Source of the DNA: Mycolicibacterium sp. HK-90
GTDB lineage: Bacteria > Actinomycetota > Actinomycetes > Mycobacteriales > Mycobacteriaceae
Direction: 5' to 3'
DNA: 64,000 bases
Assembly (NCBI RefSeq): GCF_030486405.1
Contig: NZ_CP129613.1
Span: forward strand, 930,001 to 994,000
The translations under genes and the position numbers were made by a program. A model generated the notes under the pieces. That model searched no databases and had not been told where the DNA came from. It saw nothing but the letters and a program-made list of their open reading frames with translations. Below are positions 26,406-34,841 of this stretch, one piece after another. The first letter of the stretch is position 1. Each line of letters starts with the position of its first letter.

Positions 26406-26821
26406 GCCCACACCGGAATGGCATGTGAGACAACGCCGACGCCCCATCCCATCATCGGCCACACCGGCCAGAAGTACCAGCCGCCCCCGCCGAGCCCGAC
26501 GGCCAGCCAGATCCCGAGCATGAGCAGCGACCCGGCCAGGTAGGCGGCCAGGTGGATTCGGACGCTCAGCCGGGCAGCGCGCTGTTGGGCAGCGTGGCGG
26601 CGCGGATCGTTGCGCCGCAGACGGTGGATGGGTAGATCGGCGACGAGCCGGCGCAACTCGTCGGTGGTCTGCGTTCGGAACGTCGCCTGCAGCCGGTCTT
26701 CGTATTCCGGCATGGTCAGGTAGCCCTGCGACAGGGCCTGACCGAGGTCATTTGCGGTCTGTTCCCGCTCCCGGTCGCCGGCGCGGGCGGTGTCAACGGT
26801 GTGTAGGGCGGTGTCGGCCAT
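26372..26821 (-). CDS. DUF1707 / 2TM-domain membrane protein
   Basis: This 149-residue protein has the N-terminal DUF1707 motif (AGDREREQTANDLGQALSQG with the following MPEYEDRLQAT and TTDELRRLVADLP) and a C-terminal 2TM domain with a Trp/Gly-rich second helix (GWYFWPVWPMMGWGVG). Such proteins are common in actinobacteria, often near two-component systems, and function is unknown. Its 3' end overlaps the response regulator gene by 34 bases tail to tail. The ATG is preceded by GGGAG. Confidence 0.87.
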   Translation of the reverse strand: MADTALHTVDTARAGDREREQTANDLGQALSQGYLTMPEYEDRLQATFRTQTTDELRRLVADLPIHRLRRNDPRRHAAQQRAARLSVRIHLAAYLAGSLLMLGIWLAVGLGGGGWYFWPVWPMMGWGVGVVSHAIPVWAHGSMSPARIA

Positions 26822-26837
26822 CTCAACTCCCGTGAAT

Positions 26838-26881
26838 CTAGTCGGTGACTAGTTACACCCTCCCACCAGAACTAGTCACCG
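26838..26881. promoter_or_regulatory. Nested palindromes upstream of DUF1707 gene
   Basis: A perfect 12-base inverted repeat, CGGTGACTAGTT (26843-26854) and AACTAGTCACCG (26870-26881), flanks a 15-base spacer. The left arm also forms a second dyad, CTAGT-cggtg-ACTAG (26838-26852). The site lies between the DUF1707 start and the stop of the SRPBCC gene, so it can be an operator or a transcript-end hairpin; the AT content of the stem and three ACTAG copies favour an operator. Confidence 0.55.
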
Positions 26882-27376
26882 TCAAGATCCTGTTGTCGCC
26901 GCCTCCCGCTCGGCCAGTTCGCGCAGCGTGAGTAGCTGTTTGCGCATCATCACCACATCGCCCAGCGCCAGCGCCCAGCCAATGATGCGCGGGCCATCGA
27001 ACCGAACCCGGACCTGCAACCGCGTGCCCCCGGCTTCGTGACGCACGGCGTAGGTGACCGCGACTTTTCCGGACTGCAGGGTGAGATGCTCGTCCTCGGT
27101 GAACGAGCGGAGCGTGAACATCTCCATGAAGCGTTGGCCGACCTCGAGGCGCGTGAGTTCCGGATCTCGCGTGCGCGGACTGCGCCGGCCGAAGTTGTCG
27201 AGCAGGTCGTAGCTGTAGGGCGCGATGCGCAACTGGCAGAGCCAGGCGAACACGGTCGACGGCGATGCGTCGATGCTGATCGCCCGGTCCGCGCTGACCG
27301 AGGCGCCCGGGGTCAAGGCGTCGCACGGTAGGGCGGCCTCCCGTTCGGGCGCCGTCGCACCCCAATTCATGATCAC
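26882..27376 (-). CDS. SRPBCC-fold protein (START/Bet v1-like)
   Basis: A 164-residue protein with the SRPBCC pattern: RAISIDASPSTVFAWLCQL at the first strand and helix, a middle LEVGQRFMEMFTLRSF, and RFDGPRIIGWALALGDVVMM near the C-terminal helix. The fold forms a hydrophobic cavity for lipids or ring compounds. GTG 27376 overlaps the stop of the upstream gene as GTGA; an ATG two codons later is an alternative. It is second in a two-gene unit divergent from a TetR gene. Confidence 0.75.
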   Translation of the reverse strand: MIMNWGATAPEREAALPCDALTPGASVSADRAISIDASPSTVFAWLCQLRIAPYSYDLLDNFGRRSPRTRDPELTRLEVGQRFMEMFTLRSFTEDEHLTLQSGKVAVTYAVRHEAGGTRLQVRVRFDGPRIIGWALALGDVVMMRKQLLTLRELAEREAATTGS

Positions 27377-27762
27377 GCCATCACCTCCGGGCGTGGGCGC
27401 AATTGTCCCGCAATGCGTTTGAGCGCCTGGCGGACTGCGATCACGTGAATGCCGGAGCTGATCACCAGGGCGCGATACACCTTTCCGTGGATGCCCGGGA
27501 AGGCCGCCCAGGTCTGCGAACGGACCCGGGTGCGGTGTGGGCCGAGGTGGTCGAGCTCAAAGACCCATTCGTAGATCGAGAACGGGTGACGGCCCTTGAG
27601 GACCAAGCGTTTTCGAGGCGTGCACTCGCCGATCACGAAACCGAACGGGCCGCGCGGCTCGGCTGGGTCGCTGCACAGCGTGCGCAGCACGGCGGCCCAT
27701 GTCGTAGCCGCGTCGGCGTCGACGGTTATGGCATGCTCATCGATATAGGGTAAGCGTTCCAT
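27373..27762 (-). CDS. Small SRPBCC-like protein divergent from TetR
   Basis: A 129-residue protein (MERLPYIDEHAITVDADAAT...) whose N-terminus fits an SRPBCC domain; the middle holds FGFVIGECTPRKRLVLKGRH and the C-terminus a helix VYRALVISSGIHVIAVRQAL. The reading frame extends further upstream but would cross the TetR gene, so ATG 27762 is used; it lies only 21 bases from the TetR start. It is translated with the following SRPBCC gene and probably repressed by the TetR protein. Confidence 0.72.
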   Translation of the reverse strand: MERLPYIDEHAITVDADAATTWAAVLRTLCSDPAEPRGPFGFVIGECTPRKRLVLKGRHPFSIYEWVFELDHLGPHRTRVRSQTWAAFPGIHGKVYRALVISSGIHVIAVRQALKRIAGQLRPRPEVMA

Positions 27763-27783
27763 ATAGAAGGACTGTACTAGATC

Positions 27784-28368
27784 ATGGCGCCTCCGCGGAA
27801 GCATGAAACCGATGCGATCTTGGATGCGACGCGCGCGCTGGTGCTCGCCGAAGGGCCCAGGGCGGCAAGCGTTGCCGCGATTGCCAAGGTCAGCGGGGCC
27901 CCGGCCGGCACGCTGTATCACCGATTCGGTAACCGAAATGGGGTGCTGACGGCGGCGTGGCTGCGGGCACTGGAGCGGTTCCAGTCCCGGGCGATGGCAG
28001 CGACCGGCGAGGACTCGGTGGAGGCAGCGGTCGCGATGGGCGTCGCAGCCGTGAAGTTCGCCCGCGAGGTCCCCGAGGACGCCCGCTTGTTGCTGACCAT
28101 CCGGCCCAGAGACCTGCTCGACGGCGCCCCCGACGACGAGTTCAACGCGACCCTTACGGCGATGAACGCGCCGTTGATCGAGCGGCTCCGTGAGCTGGCG
28201 CGGGCGATCTTCGGCAACGACGGCGCCCGCACGATGGATGCGATGTCACGGGCCGTCGTCGACTTGCCCTACGCGGTGGTGCGGCGGCACGCCAACGATG
28301 CCGAGCTGCCGGCGTGGATGGAAGAGGATCTGGCCGATGCGGTGCGAAAGTTGTTGACGGTTGGGTGA
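27784..28368 (+). CDS. TetR-family transcriptional regulator
   Basis: A 194-residue repressor with an N-terminal TetR HTH (AILDATRALVLAEGPRAASV, IAKVSGAPAGTLYHRFGNRN) and a helical ligand domain. It is divergent from the two SRPBCC genes with only 21 bases between start codons, so binding there would control both directions. GAAGGA about 13 bases before the ATG may be a weak ribosome binding site. The inducer is unknown; hydrophobic ligands handled by SRPBCC proteins are a reasonable guess. Confidence 0.92.
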   Translation: MAPPRKHETDAILDATRALVLAEGPRAASVAAIAKVSGAPAGTLYHRFGNRNGVLTAAWLRALERFQSRAMAATGEDSVEAAVAMGVAAVKFAREVPEDARLLLTIRPRDLLDGAPDDEFNATLTAMNAPLIERLRELARAIFGNDGARTMDAMSRAVVDLPYAVVRRHANDAELPAWMEEDLADAVRKLLTVG

Positions 28369-28449
28369 ATCGTTCGATGGATTCTGCCGGTGATGCTGTG
28401 TGCCGGGCACTGTGGCGAATGATTCCGGGCATTTCATCGTAAGAAGCTG

Positions 28450-28479
28450 CACCCTCGTCACAGCGCGGTGAAGAGGGTG
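28450..28479 (+). terminator. Rho-independent-like terminator after TetR
   Basis: The stem CACCCTC-g-TCAC / GTGA-a-GAGGGTG encloses a six-base loop and is followed by TTT. It stands 81 bases after the TetR stop and 40 bases before the stop of the convergent membrane-protein gene, so it can serve both directions. Confidence 0.65.
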
Positions 28480-28519
28480 TTTGCGCCGAGACGCCGTTGG
28501 GACTCCCGCCGTCGGGTGA

Positions 28520-29266
28520 TCAGCGCTTGGCGTCTGGCCTGCCGCCCGACTGCATCGAATCAAGCCGATCCAGCGCGCGCCCGTCGGTGAGCTCTTTTCG
28601 TTGCTCGGGATTCATCCAATAAAAGTGGACCAACTCGTAGAGCGCTTCGCCGCCCGGCGTGTATATCCCGGTCGACTCCATCCGAAGCTTCTCGCCCTCT
28701 TTCATGGAGAAATCCAAGACGCCCCAGAACCGCCCTGCCTCGGGATCATCGTCGACCAGCGCGACAACGTCGTCCCATCGCCCTCTGTTCACGGTGAACA
28801 GTCCCGGGAACTCGAAGCCGTCGGGTGAGAGGATCAGATAGCTGCTGCCGCCATGGGATTTCGTCCGCCACCATATCCAAATCAGCATCAACGCGACCAC
28901 GCCCAGGGAAATCGGCATGACATGGCCCACTTCCTCGAAAGGGCCCTGGTAGAGCACACCCCCGAGCCACGCGGCGACGAGCATGCTCATGGAAACGATC
29001 CCGGCCACGACCAGTCGGTGCAGCAGCGCTTCGATGTGCAGATCGGGACGTAACCAGGTGCCGGCCGAATCGAATGCCACCTGAGGCGCAACCTCATTCG
29101 ATACCCGGGTCATTGCGGCGATATAGAGCGGCGTAACCGACAGGGCGAGAGCGATGAATACGGTGATGTAGGCATGATTTTGGAAGGCGGCATATGCCCA
29201 CAACCAACACATCAAGGCACAAAGCCCCGTGACGAAGAGGGCCAATCCGCGCATCAACTTCGGCAT
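28520..29266 (-). CDS. Membrane protein, paralogue 2 of ELTDGRAL family
   Basis: A 248-residue protein with about four membrane segments (around 6-26, 31-51, 85-106 and 118-136) and a C-terminal cytosolic domain ending YWMNPEQRKELTDGRALDRL, shared with the proteins at 13515-14282 and 30981-31742. The ATG at 29266 is used because the longer frame would cross the divergent SRPBCC gene. Unlike its two paralogues it stands alone, with its own promoter region of 43 bases shared with that gene. Function unknown. Confidence 0.72.
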   Translation of the reverse strand: MPKLMRGLALFVTGLCALMCWLWAYAAFQNHAYITVFIALALSVTPLYIAAMTRVSNEVAPQVAFDSAGTWLRPDLHIEALLHRLVVAGIVSMSMLVAAWLGGVLYQGPFEEVGHVMPISLGVVALMLIWIWWRTKSHGGSSYLILSPDGFEFPGLFTVNRGRWDDVVALVDDDPEAGRFWGVLDFSMKEGEKLRMESTGIYTPGGEALYELVHFYWMNPEQRKELTDGRALDRLDSMQSGGRPDAKR

Positions 29267-29309
29267 TCTGACCTTTGCGCCCGTTTGTGAAATCTGATCA
29301 GATCGACGC

Positions 29310-29765
29310 GTGGACAATAACACCGCCACCGAGCGGATCGTTTCGGCAACTAGAGAGGTCGCCGCACCGGCAGAGGTCATCTTCGAGCTGATCGCCGACC
29401 CGTCACAGCAGCCTCGATGGGATGGCAACGAGAACTTGGCCGAGGCATCCTCCGGGCAGCGGGTGCGTTCGGTCGGGGACGTCTTCACCATGACGATCAA
29501 GCAGGGCGGCAATCGCGAGAACCGCATCGTTGAGTTCGAGGAAGGCCGACGTATCGCCTGGCGGCCATCAGAGGTCGGGAAGGAACCGCCGGGTCACTTG
29601 TGGCGCTGGGAGCTGGAACCGTTGGGCGACAACCGAACTCTGGTCACTCACACCTATGACTGGACGCAGCTCAGCGATGAGAAGCGGTTGATACGCGCAC
29701 GCGCGACCACTGCGGACAAGTTGCAGGGATCGATCGATCGGCTAGCGGCGCTCGCTGAAACCTAG
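29310..29765 (+). CDS. SRPBCC / polyketide cyclase-like protein
   Basis: This 151-residue protein has a clear SRPBCC start (VSATREVAAPAEVIFELIAD, PRWDGNENL) and later WRWELEPLGDNRTLVTHTYD, the usual beta-strand pair before the long C-terminal helix. It resembles polyketide_cyc2-type proteins, which mostly bind rather than convert hydrophobic ligands. GTG 29310 is the start. It is divergent from the membrane-protein gene and converges on the EspC-like gene. Confidence 0.82.
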   Translation: MDNNTATERIVSATREVAAPAEVIFELIADPSQQPRWDGNENLAEASSGQRVRSVGDVFTMTIKQGGNRENRIVEFEEGRRIAWRPSEVGKEPPGHLWRWELEPLGDNRTLVTHTYDWTQLSDEKRLIRARATTADKLQGSIDRLAALAET

Positions 29766-29776
29766 GAATCAGCTCA

Positions 29777-30094
29777 TCAGCGCGGATGCATCTGGCCGTC
29801 GAGGTTGGAGCCTCCTTGCTGGTCGGTGCGTCTGTAGTCAGCAGCGCCTTGGACAAGCTTGTCGGCAAGGTCGTTGGACAATTTGTTCATGGCTTGCGTA
29901 GCTGCTGTGCGTGAGCTCTGGGCTGCGTTGAGTGCTGCGATGGCGACTGCGCAAGCCAGTCCGTGAGTTCGGCCAACCGCTAGAGTCGCGCCGTCAGTAA
30001 CCGCGTCAGCCGCGCTGAATATTCCGGCAGCCTCGCGCTGTATGTCCGCGCGGGCGTTCAGATGTTCGGTAGTGACCTTCACTTCGTCGCCCAC
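29777..30094 (-). CDS. EspC-like type VII secretion substrate
   Basis: A 105-residue, Ala-rich helical protein starting VGDEVKVTTEHLNARADIQR, the pattern of the EspC/DUF2580 family of ESX-associated proteins (EspC of M. tuberculosis has 103 residues). The C-terminal helix is followed by ADYRRTDQ, which contains the YxxxD/E type VII export signal. It lies 49 bases downstream of an EspA-like gene, the order of espA-espC, so the two are likely secreted as a pair. GTG 30094 is used; upstream residues would be proline-rich spurious sequence. Confidence 0.75.
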   Translation of the reverse strand: MGDEVKVTTEHLNARADIQREAAGIFSAADAVTDGATLAVGRTHGLACAVAIAALNAAQSSRTAATQAMNKLSNDLADKLVQGAADYRRTDQQGGSNLDGQMHPR

Positions 30095-30143
30095 GTCAGT
30101 GTCCTCTCGTTGTATCCAGGGGCCTGGTGGGCCACTCGCCTGC

Positions 30144-30875
30144 TCACCAGGCTTCGGCTTCGGCGGCGACCTGGTCGTAGGTTGCACCGGCACGCCGAAT
30201 CACCGTGGCGTTATGTGCGGAGTTGTTGATGAGGTCGAGGAACCTCCATTCAGCGGGAGGCAATGTGCCGGCGACAGCGGCAGCTTGAAATGCCAGTGAA
30301 GCTGCCTGCCCCCAACCGGGAACAGCATTCAGGGCGATCGCCGGGACGATGGCGAGGCCAAGGGTGGTTTGGCACCGGTCGAGCATCTTCCGGGTGACGC
30401 CATTCTGCTCGGCTTCGCTCTTGATGGCATCCCTGATCGCCTCGTCGGCGGCCTTGAGCCTATCGGCTCGCCATCCATGTTCACGGTTGCGAACTTCATA
30501 GGCTTTGGCAGCATCGCTGTCCCAAGTCTCTGGGCGGGTTGCTGCTTCAAGTTTCTCTTTCGCTTCCCCGAATTTGCTTGCGCCTTGGTCGAAGTAGCCG
30601 CCTTTGTCGGGCTCACCGAAGCCGCAACTGTTGGCCATCCCCATCATCACGACCAAAGCTGCCTGAATAATTGGAGTGGCGGTGGCTCCGGCGAGTCGAG
30701 TGCTACCGAGCGATCCCACCGATTGCACCAGGCCGACGAAATCGGATCCCACGCCTGCCATGCCCCAGCCGACGTGCCCGTCTTTCCCGTTTCTGGTGTC
30801 CATGCCGGAAGGGTGGTCGAGAATCAGCCCATTGGCCCAGTTGAGGGAAGAGTAGACGTCGACAAACGTGCCCAT
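30144..30875 (-). CDS. EspA/EspE-like type VII secretion substrate
   Basis: A 243-residue protein with the EspA/EspE layout: helical N-terminus (MGTFVDVYSSLNWANGLI), a middle ETWDSDAAKAYEVRNREH that corresponds to the WxG-like turn and A-x-x-Y-x-x-x-N element, then a long helix and a hydrophobic stretch VPGWGQAASLAFQAAAVAGT. EspA-type proteins are co-secreted with an EspC partner through ESX systems. No toxin domain is fused. No ESX core genes lie in this window, so an unlinked ESX machine must be assumed. Confidence 0.7.
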   Translation of the reverse strand: MGTFVDVYSSLNWANGLILDHPSGMDTRNGKDGHVGWGMAGVGSDFVGLVQSVGSLGSTRLAGATATPIIQAALVVMMGMANSCGFGEPDKGGYFDQGASKFGEAKEKLEAATRPETWDSDAAKAYEVRNREHGWRADRLKAADEAIRDAIKSEAEQNGVTRKMLDRCQTTLGLAIVPAIALNAVPGWGQAASLAFQAAAVAGTLPPAEWRFLDLINNSAHNATVIRRAGATYDQVAAEAEAW

Positions 30876-30980
30876 CGGTGTGCTCTTCTCCTCGCTGTGT
30901 TGACTCCAGGACAGAGGCTAACAGTCAGTCGGACGTGGGCGGCGCACCAAATCTGCGGCGTCAGGTAGCCACCCGCGGCG

Positions 30981-31742
30981 TTAAGTAGCGTCAGTCCTAT
31001 CGCCAAGTTGCACCGCGCGGAGCCTTTCGAGTGCTCGGCCATCGGTGAGCTCTGCGCGGTTCTCAGGGTGGTGCCAGTAGAACCTGACGAACTGCACTAT
31101 TGCCTCGCCATCCCTTGAGTAAAGCGCGGATTCCTTGATGATTCTCGCTTCGCCATCAGCCATCACCATGACAAGTGGACTCCTCGCTGAGAAATCGGCG
31201 GGTGCTTTATCGGTGACATCGATCACCTGGGCCCACTCTCCAGCGGATGTCGAAAAAGCCTCGACGAATTTGAACCCGTCGGGCGTCAGCCGAATGTACC
31301 CGATGCCCCCTCGCCTGGCGGTTAACCACACGGCGACGAGGAATACTGCTGCCGGCCCGAGGAACGCCATGGCGAACATGGGGCCGATATCCGGAGGAAG
31401 AGGGAGGTCCAGCTTGTTCATGGCGCCAAGCACTCCCACGGAACCGAGAGCTAGAAACCCAGCGAGGACACAGATGGAGAGCAACGCGTCTGCCCGCTTG
31501 TCCACGCGGACGGTTGTTCCCTGGGGGTCTGACTGTCCCCATGCGACAACGCTGGGCATGATGCACCAGAGCAGGAGTGGTGCGAGCCAGAATATGGTTG
31601 CGCCGAAGGCGACGAGTGCGGTGGCATAGTGACCGCGCAGCAAAGCGAGGATCGCCCAAACGGCGCAGGCTAGAGCCATCAGGCCCAGAATCGCCATGGA
31701 GAAAATGCGTACTGCCTTCACCGTTATCCCATCTCCGCTCAC
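30981..31742 (-). CDS. Membrane protein, paralogue 3 of ELTDGRAL family
   Basis: A 253-residue protein with about four membrane segments (around 12-32, 38-62, 85-106 and 118-140) and the shared C-terminal end YWHHPENRAELTDGRALERL. GTG 31742 overlaps the stop of the AAA ATPase gene as GTGA, so it is read as the last gene of the FMO-to-ATPase run, as paralogue 1 is the last gene of the mrp run. Function unknown. Confidence 0.75.
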   Translation of the reverse strand: MSGDGITVKAVRIFSMAILGLMALACAVWAILALLRGHYATALVAFGATIFWLAPLLLWCIMPSVVAWGQSDPQGTTVRVDKRADALLSICVLAGFLALGSVGVLGAMNKLDLPLPPDIGPMFAMAFLGPAAVFLVAVWLTARRGGIGYIRLTPDGFKFVEAFSTSAGEWAQVIDVTDKAPADFSARSPLVMVMADGEARIIKESALYSRDGEAIVQFVRFYWHHPENRAELTDGRALERLRAVQLGDRTDAT

Positions 31743-33958
31743 CGTCCGGCGGCGAACTCCCGCAAGGATTCCACCTGCGCCGCATCCAATGACGGCCGCA
31801 CCGTCTCACGAGCCTTGGCGACATCGGCTGCGGTGACGTCGGCCGCGTCGATGGACCGGCGCATCGCCGTCAGCGCCGCCTCGCGCAGCAGTGCCACACA
31901 GTCGGCCGCGCTGTAGCCGTCGAGCTCGGAGGCCAGGGCATCAAGGTCCACATCGGGGGCCAGGGGAATGGATTTGCCACTGGTGCGCAGGATTTCGCGT
32001 CGGGCGTCGGCGTCGGGCGGTTCGACGAAAACCAGCCGCTCCAGCCGGCCGGGCCGCAGCAGGGCCGGGTCGATGAGGTCGGGGCGGTTCGTCGCGCCCA
32101 GCACCACCACGTCACGCATCGGTTCGATGCCGTCGAGTTCGGTCAGCAGTGAGGCCACCACGCGGTCGGTCACGCCGGAGTCGAAGCTCTGTCCGCGTCG
32201 CGGGGCCAGCGCGTCGATCTCGTCGAGGAACACCAGGGACGGCGCCGAATCCCGGGCGCGGGCGAATAGTTCGCGCACGGCCTTCTCCGACGAGCCGACC
32301 CATTTGTCCATCAGCTCAGCGCCTTTGACCGCGTGCACCGAGAGCTTCCCGGAGCTGGCCAGCGCCCGCACCACGAACGTCTTGCCACACCCGGGCGGGC
32401 CGTACAGCAGCACGCCGCGCGGGGGTTCCACGCCGAGGCGCTGGAACGTATCGGGGTGCTGCAGCGGCCACAACACCGCCTCGGTGAGGGCCTGTTTGGT
32501 CTCGACCATGTCGCCGACGTCGTCGAGCGTGATCGAGCCGACCGAGACCTCCTCTGCCGCAGACCTCGACAGCGGCCGGATCACGGTCAGCGCGCCGGCC
32601 AGGTCCTCCTGCCACAGCACCGGCTCGTTGCCGTCGGCGCTGGCCCGGGAGGCGGCCCGCAATGCGCCCTCGCGGACGAGGGCGGCCAGGTCGGCGACCA
32701 CGAAGCCCGGTGTGCGGTCTGCGATTTGACCCAGATCCAGCTCGGCGGTGGGAACGCCGCGCAGCAATACCTCCAGCAGCGACTTGCGGGTGGCGGCGTC
32801 GGGCAGCGTCAGGGCGAGCTCCCGGTCGCACAGATCCGGTGCGCGCAGCCGGGGGTCCACCCCGACGGGTACCGCCGATGTCGCGATGAAGGCAACACCA
32901 CGGGTGGCCACGGCATCCCGCAGCTCGGCGATGATCAAAGCCGCCACCGGCTCAGGAGCTCGGTCTGCCGCCGCGGGCAGCAGTGCGTCCACATCGGAGA
33001 TCAGCAGCACCCCGCCGCCGTCGCGCACCGTGGCCACCGCGCCGGCGACCCGGCTCAGCCGTTCGTCGGCGGCCAGCGCCCCGACCTCGGGCCCGTCGAG
33101 TTCGATCAACCGTCGCTCGGCGCAGACGGTGCGCACCATGGTGGCCTTGCCGACGCCGGCCGGGCCGGTTACCAGGACTCCGAGATTTGGTGTGGCACCG
33201 AGAGTTTCGAGAAGTCCGGGCTCGTCCAGGGACAACTTGAGCCACTCGGTGAGCTTGCCGGCCTGGACGTGTGAGCCCTTGAGATCGTCGAAATTGACCG
33301 CCGGGGCGGTGCGGGCAGGGCTGATCGTGTGTGCGCCAGTGGAATTCGATGTGCCCGGCTCGCCACCGGAAACGCCGGACCCCCAGGACACCACCGAATT
33401 CGGCTGGATGCTCACCGGCCCGGCCGGGTCCGTGCCGGTCACCGTCAGCAGTTCGGAGGTCCAGGTGATGCCCACCGACGACGCGAGCGCCGCGGTGGCC
33501 GCCGACGTCGAGGTGCCCGGCCCCAGGTCGCGGGGCAGCAGCGACACGGTGTCGCCGACAGTCATCACCTTGCCCAGCAGGGCCTGGCGCAGAGTCGCCG
33601 ACGAAATGGAGTCGGTCGCCAGCTTGGATCCGGAAACGGTCACTGCCCGGGCGCCGTACACGGTCACCGGCGCCACGATCACCGTGGCGTTCTCCCGCAC
33701 CCCGGCGTTCGACAGCGTGACGTCGTCGAGCAGGGCGGTGCCGGTCGGGGTGCCGCGCGGAGCCAGGCCGACGACGGCAGCGGTGGTCCGCGAGCCGGTC
33801 AACGAGACCGCGTCCCACTCGCGGAGCCCGAGGGCGGCGATGGCCTCGGGGTGCAGCCGGACCACGCCGCGGCGCGAGTCGAGCGCAGAGGTGTTCAGCC
33901 GTGCCGTGAGGCGCAGGTGACCGAGCGCAGGATCTTCGTCGACCTCGAGCTCGGACAT
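31739..33958 (-). CDS. CDC48/p97-like double AAA+ ATPase (Rv0435c homologue)
   Basis: A 739-residue protein: an N-terminal CDC48-N-like double-psi barrel (about 1-200), a D1 AAA domain (about 245-440) and a D2 AAA domain (about 470-700). D2 is canonical: GPPGCGKTF, FLDEIDALAP, GATNRPDLIDPALLRPGR. D1 is degenerate: Walker A GPAGVGKATM lacks the usual Ser/Thr after Lys, and Walker B reads LLISDVDAL with Val in place of the catalytic Glu. D1 therefore probably binds but does not hydrolyse ATP. Actinobacterial p97-like proteins remodel or unfold proteins; the substrate is unknown. One base separates it from the pssA stop. Confidence 0.9.
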   Translation of the reverse strand: MSELEVDEDPALGHLRLTARLNTSALDSRRGVVRLHPEAIAALGLREWDAVSLTGSRTTAAVVGLAPRGTPTGTALLDDVTLSNAGVRENATVIVAPVTVYGARAVTVSGSKLATDSISSATLRQALLGKVMTVGDTVSLLPRDLGPGTSTSAATAALASSVGITWTSELLTVTGTDPAGPVSIQPNSVVSWGSGVSGGEPGTSNSTGAHTISPARTAPAVNFDDLKGSHVQAGKLTEWLKLSLDEPGLLETLGATPNLGVLVTGPAGVGKATMVRTVCAERRLIELDGPEVGALAADERLSRVAGAVATVRDGGGVLLISDVDALLPAAADRAPEPVAALIIAELRDAVATRGVAFIATSAVPVGVDPRLRAPDLCDRELALTLPDAATRKSLLEVLLRGVPTAELDLGQIADRTPGFVVADLAALVREGALRAASRASADGNEPVLWQEDLAGALTVIRPLSRSAAEEVSVGSITLDDVGDMVETKQALTEAVLWPLQHPDTFQRLGVEPPRGVLLYGPPGCGKTFVVRALASSGKLSVHAVKGAELMDKWVGSSEKAVRELFARARDSAPSLVFLDEIDALAPRRGQSFDSGVTDRVVASLLTELDGIEPMRDVVVLGATNRPDLIDPALLRPGRLERLVFVEPPDADARREILRTSGKSIPLAPDVDLDALASELDGYSAADCVALLREAALTAMRRSIDAADVTAADVAKARETVRPSLDAAQVESLREFAAGR

Positions 33959-33959
33959 G

Positions 33960-34841
33960 TCAGCGTCCCGGCTTCCGCAGGCCCAGGCGCGCCATCGACC
34001 GCCGGTGCGGCTGCGCCCGGCGAATCGCACGTCGGGTGGCTCGCCGCTGCTGCGGCTTGTCGTCCCACGATTCGGGGTGGCTCGCCACCCACTTCTTGGT
34101 ACGCACCGCGAACGGAATGTGGATCACGTAGGCCACGATGATCACCATGATCACGATGTAGCCGTAGAACACCGACGCGGCGACGCCGATGGCGACCAGG
34201 GCCAGCAAGGGCGCCACCATGTTCGGCGACACGGAGAACGTGTGGATCTTGCGCATCGGGATCCGGCTGACCACCAGCAGCGACACACCGATCATCCAGA
34301 TCGACACCGCCCACTCGCTGGTCCACCAGCCTTCGCCGAACTGCATCTTGGCGGCCAGCAGGCCGATCGCTCCGATGGCGCCCGCCGGGGCGGGCATCCC
34401 GACGAAGTACTCCTTCTCGTACGCGGGCTGATCCACGTCGAGCAGCGCGTTGAACCGGGCCAGGCGCAACACGATGCACACCGCGTACAGCAGCACCACG
34501 ATCCACCCGATCCGCGAATGCGACAGCAGGGTGCCGTAGACGATGAATGCCGGGGCGACGCCGAAGTTCACCGCGTCGGCCAGCGAGTCGATCTCCTCGC
34601 CCATCTTGGAGGTGGCGTTGAGCATCCGGGCCACCCGGCCGTCCAGTGCGTCGAGGATCGCGGCGACCGCCAGGAACGCCATCGACTCGGTGGGCCGACC
34701 GTCGAGCGCCATCTTGACCGCCGACAGGCCCAGGCAGATGGCCGCCACCGTCATCGCGCTCGGCAGCATCCGCACGCTGAACGGCGGTGGCTTCATGCGG
34801 CCCTTGATCAACGACGGGGGTCGCATGCGGGGTTTGATCAT
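33960..34841 (-). CDS. pssA: CDP-diacylglycerol-serine O-phosphatidyltransferase
   Basis: This 293-residue membrane protein has eight hydrophobic segments and the CDP-alcohol phosphotransferase motif D-G-x-x-A-R-x8-G-x3-D-x3-D, seen as [11 protein letters not shown]... [11 protein letters not shown]. It makes phosphatidylserine from CDP-diacylglycerol and L-serine, the first step to phosphatidylethanolamine. The C-terminal tail is very basic. The ATG overlaps the psd stop by four bases, so both enzymes of the pathway are coupled. Confidence 0.94.
   Translation of the reverse strand: MIKPRMRPPSLIKGRMKPPPFSVRMLPSAMTVAAICLGLSAVKMALDGRPTESMAFLAVAAILDALDGRVARMLNATSKMGEEIDSLADAVNFGVAPAFIVYGTLLSHSRIGWIVVLLYAVCIVLRLARFNALLDVDQPAYEKEYFVGMPAPAGAIGAIGLLAAKMQFGEGWWTSEWAVSIWMIGVSLLVVSRIPMRKIHTFSVSPNMVAPLLALVAIGVAASVFYGYIVIMVIIVAYVIHIPFAVRTKKWVASHPESWDDKPQQRRATRRAIRRAQPHRRSMARLGLRKPGR

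Noticed and set aside
27763..27783. Possible TetR operator in the 21-base gap
   Set aside because: I could not find a convincing dyad: ATAG...CTAG pairs only partly. Binding there is likely from the layout but not supported by sequence.
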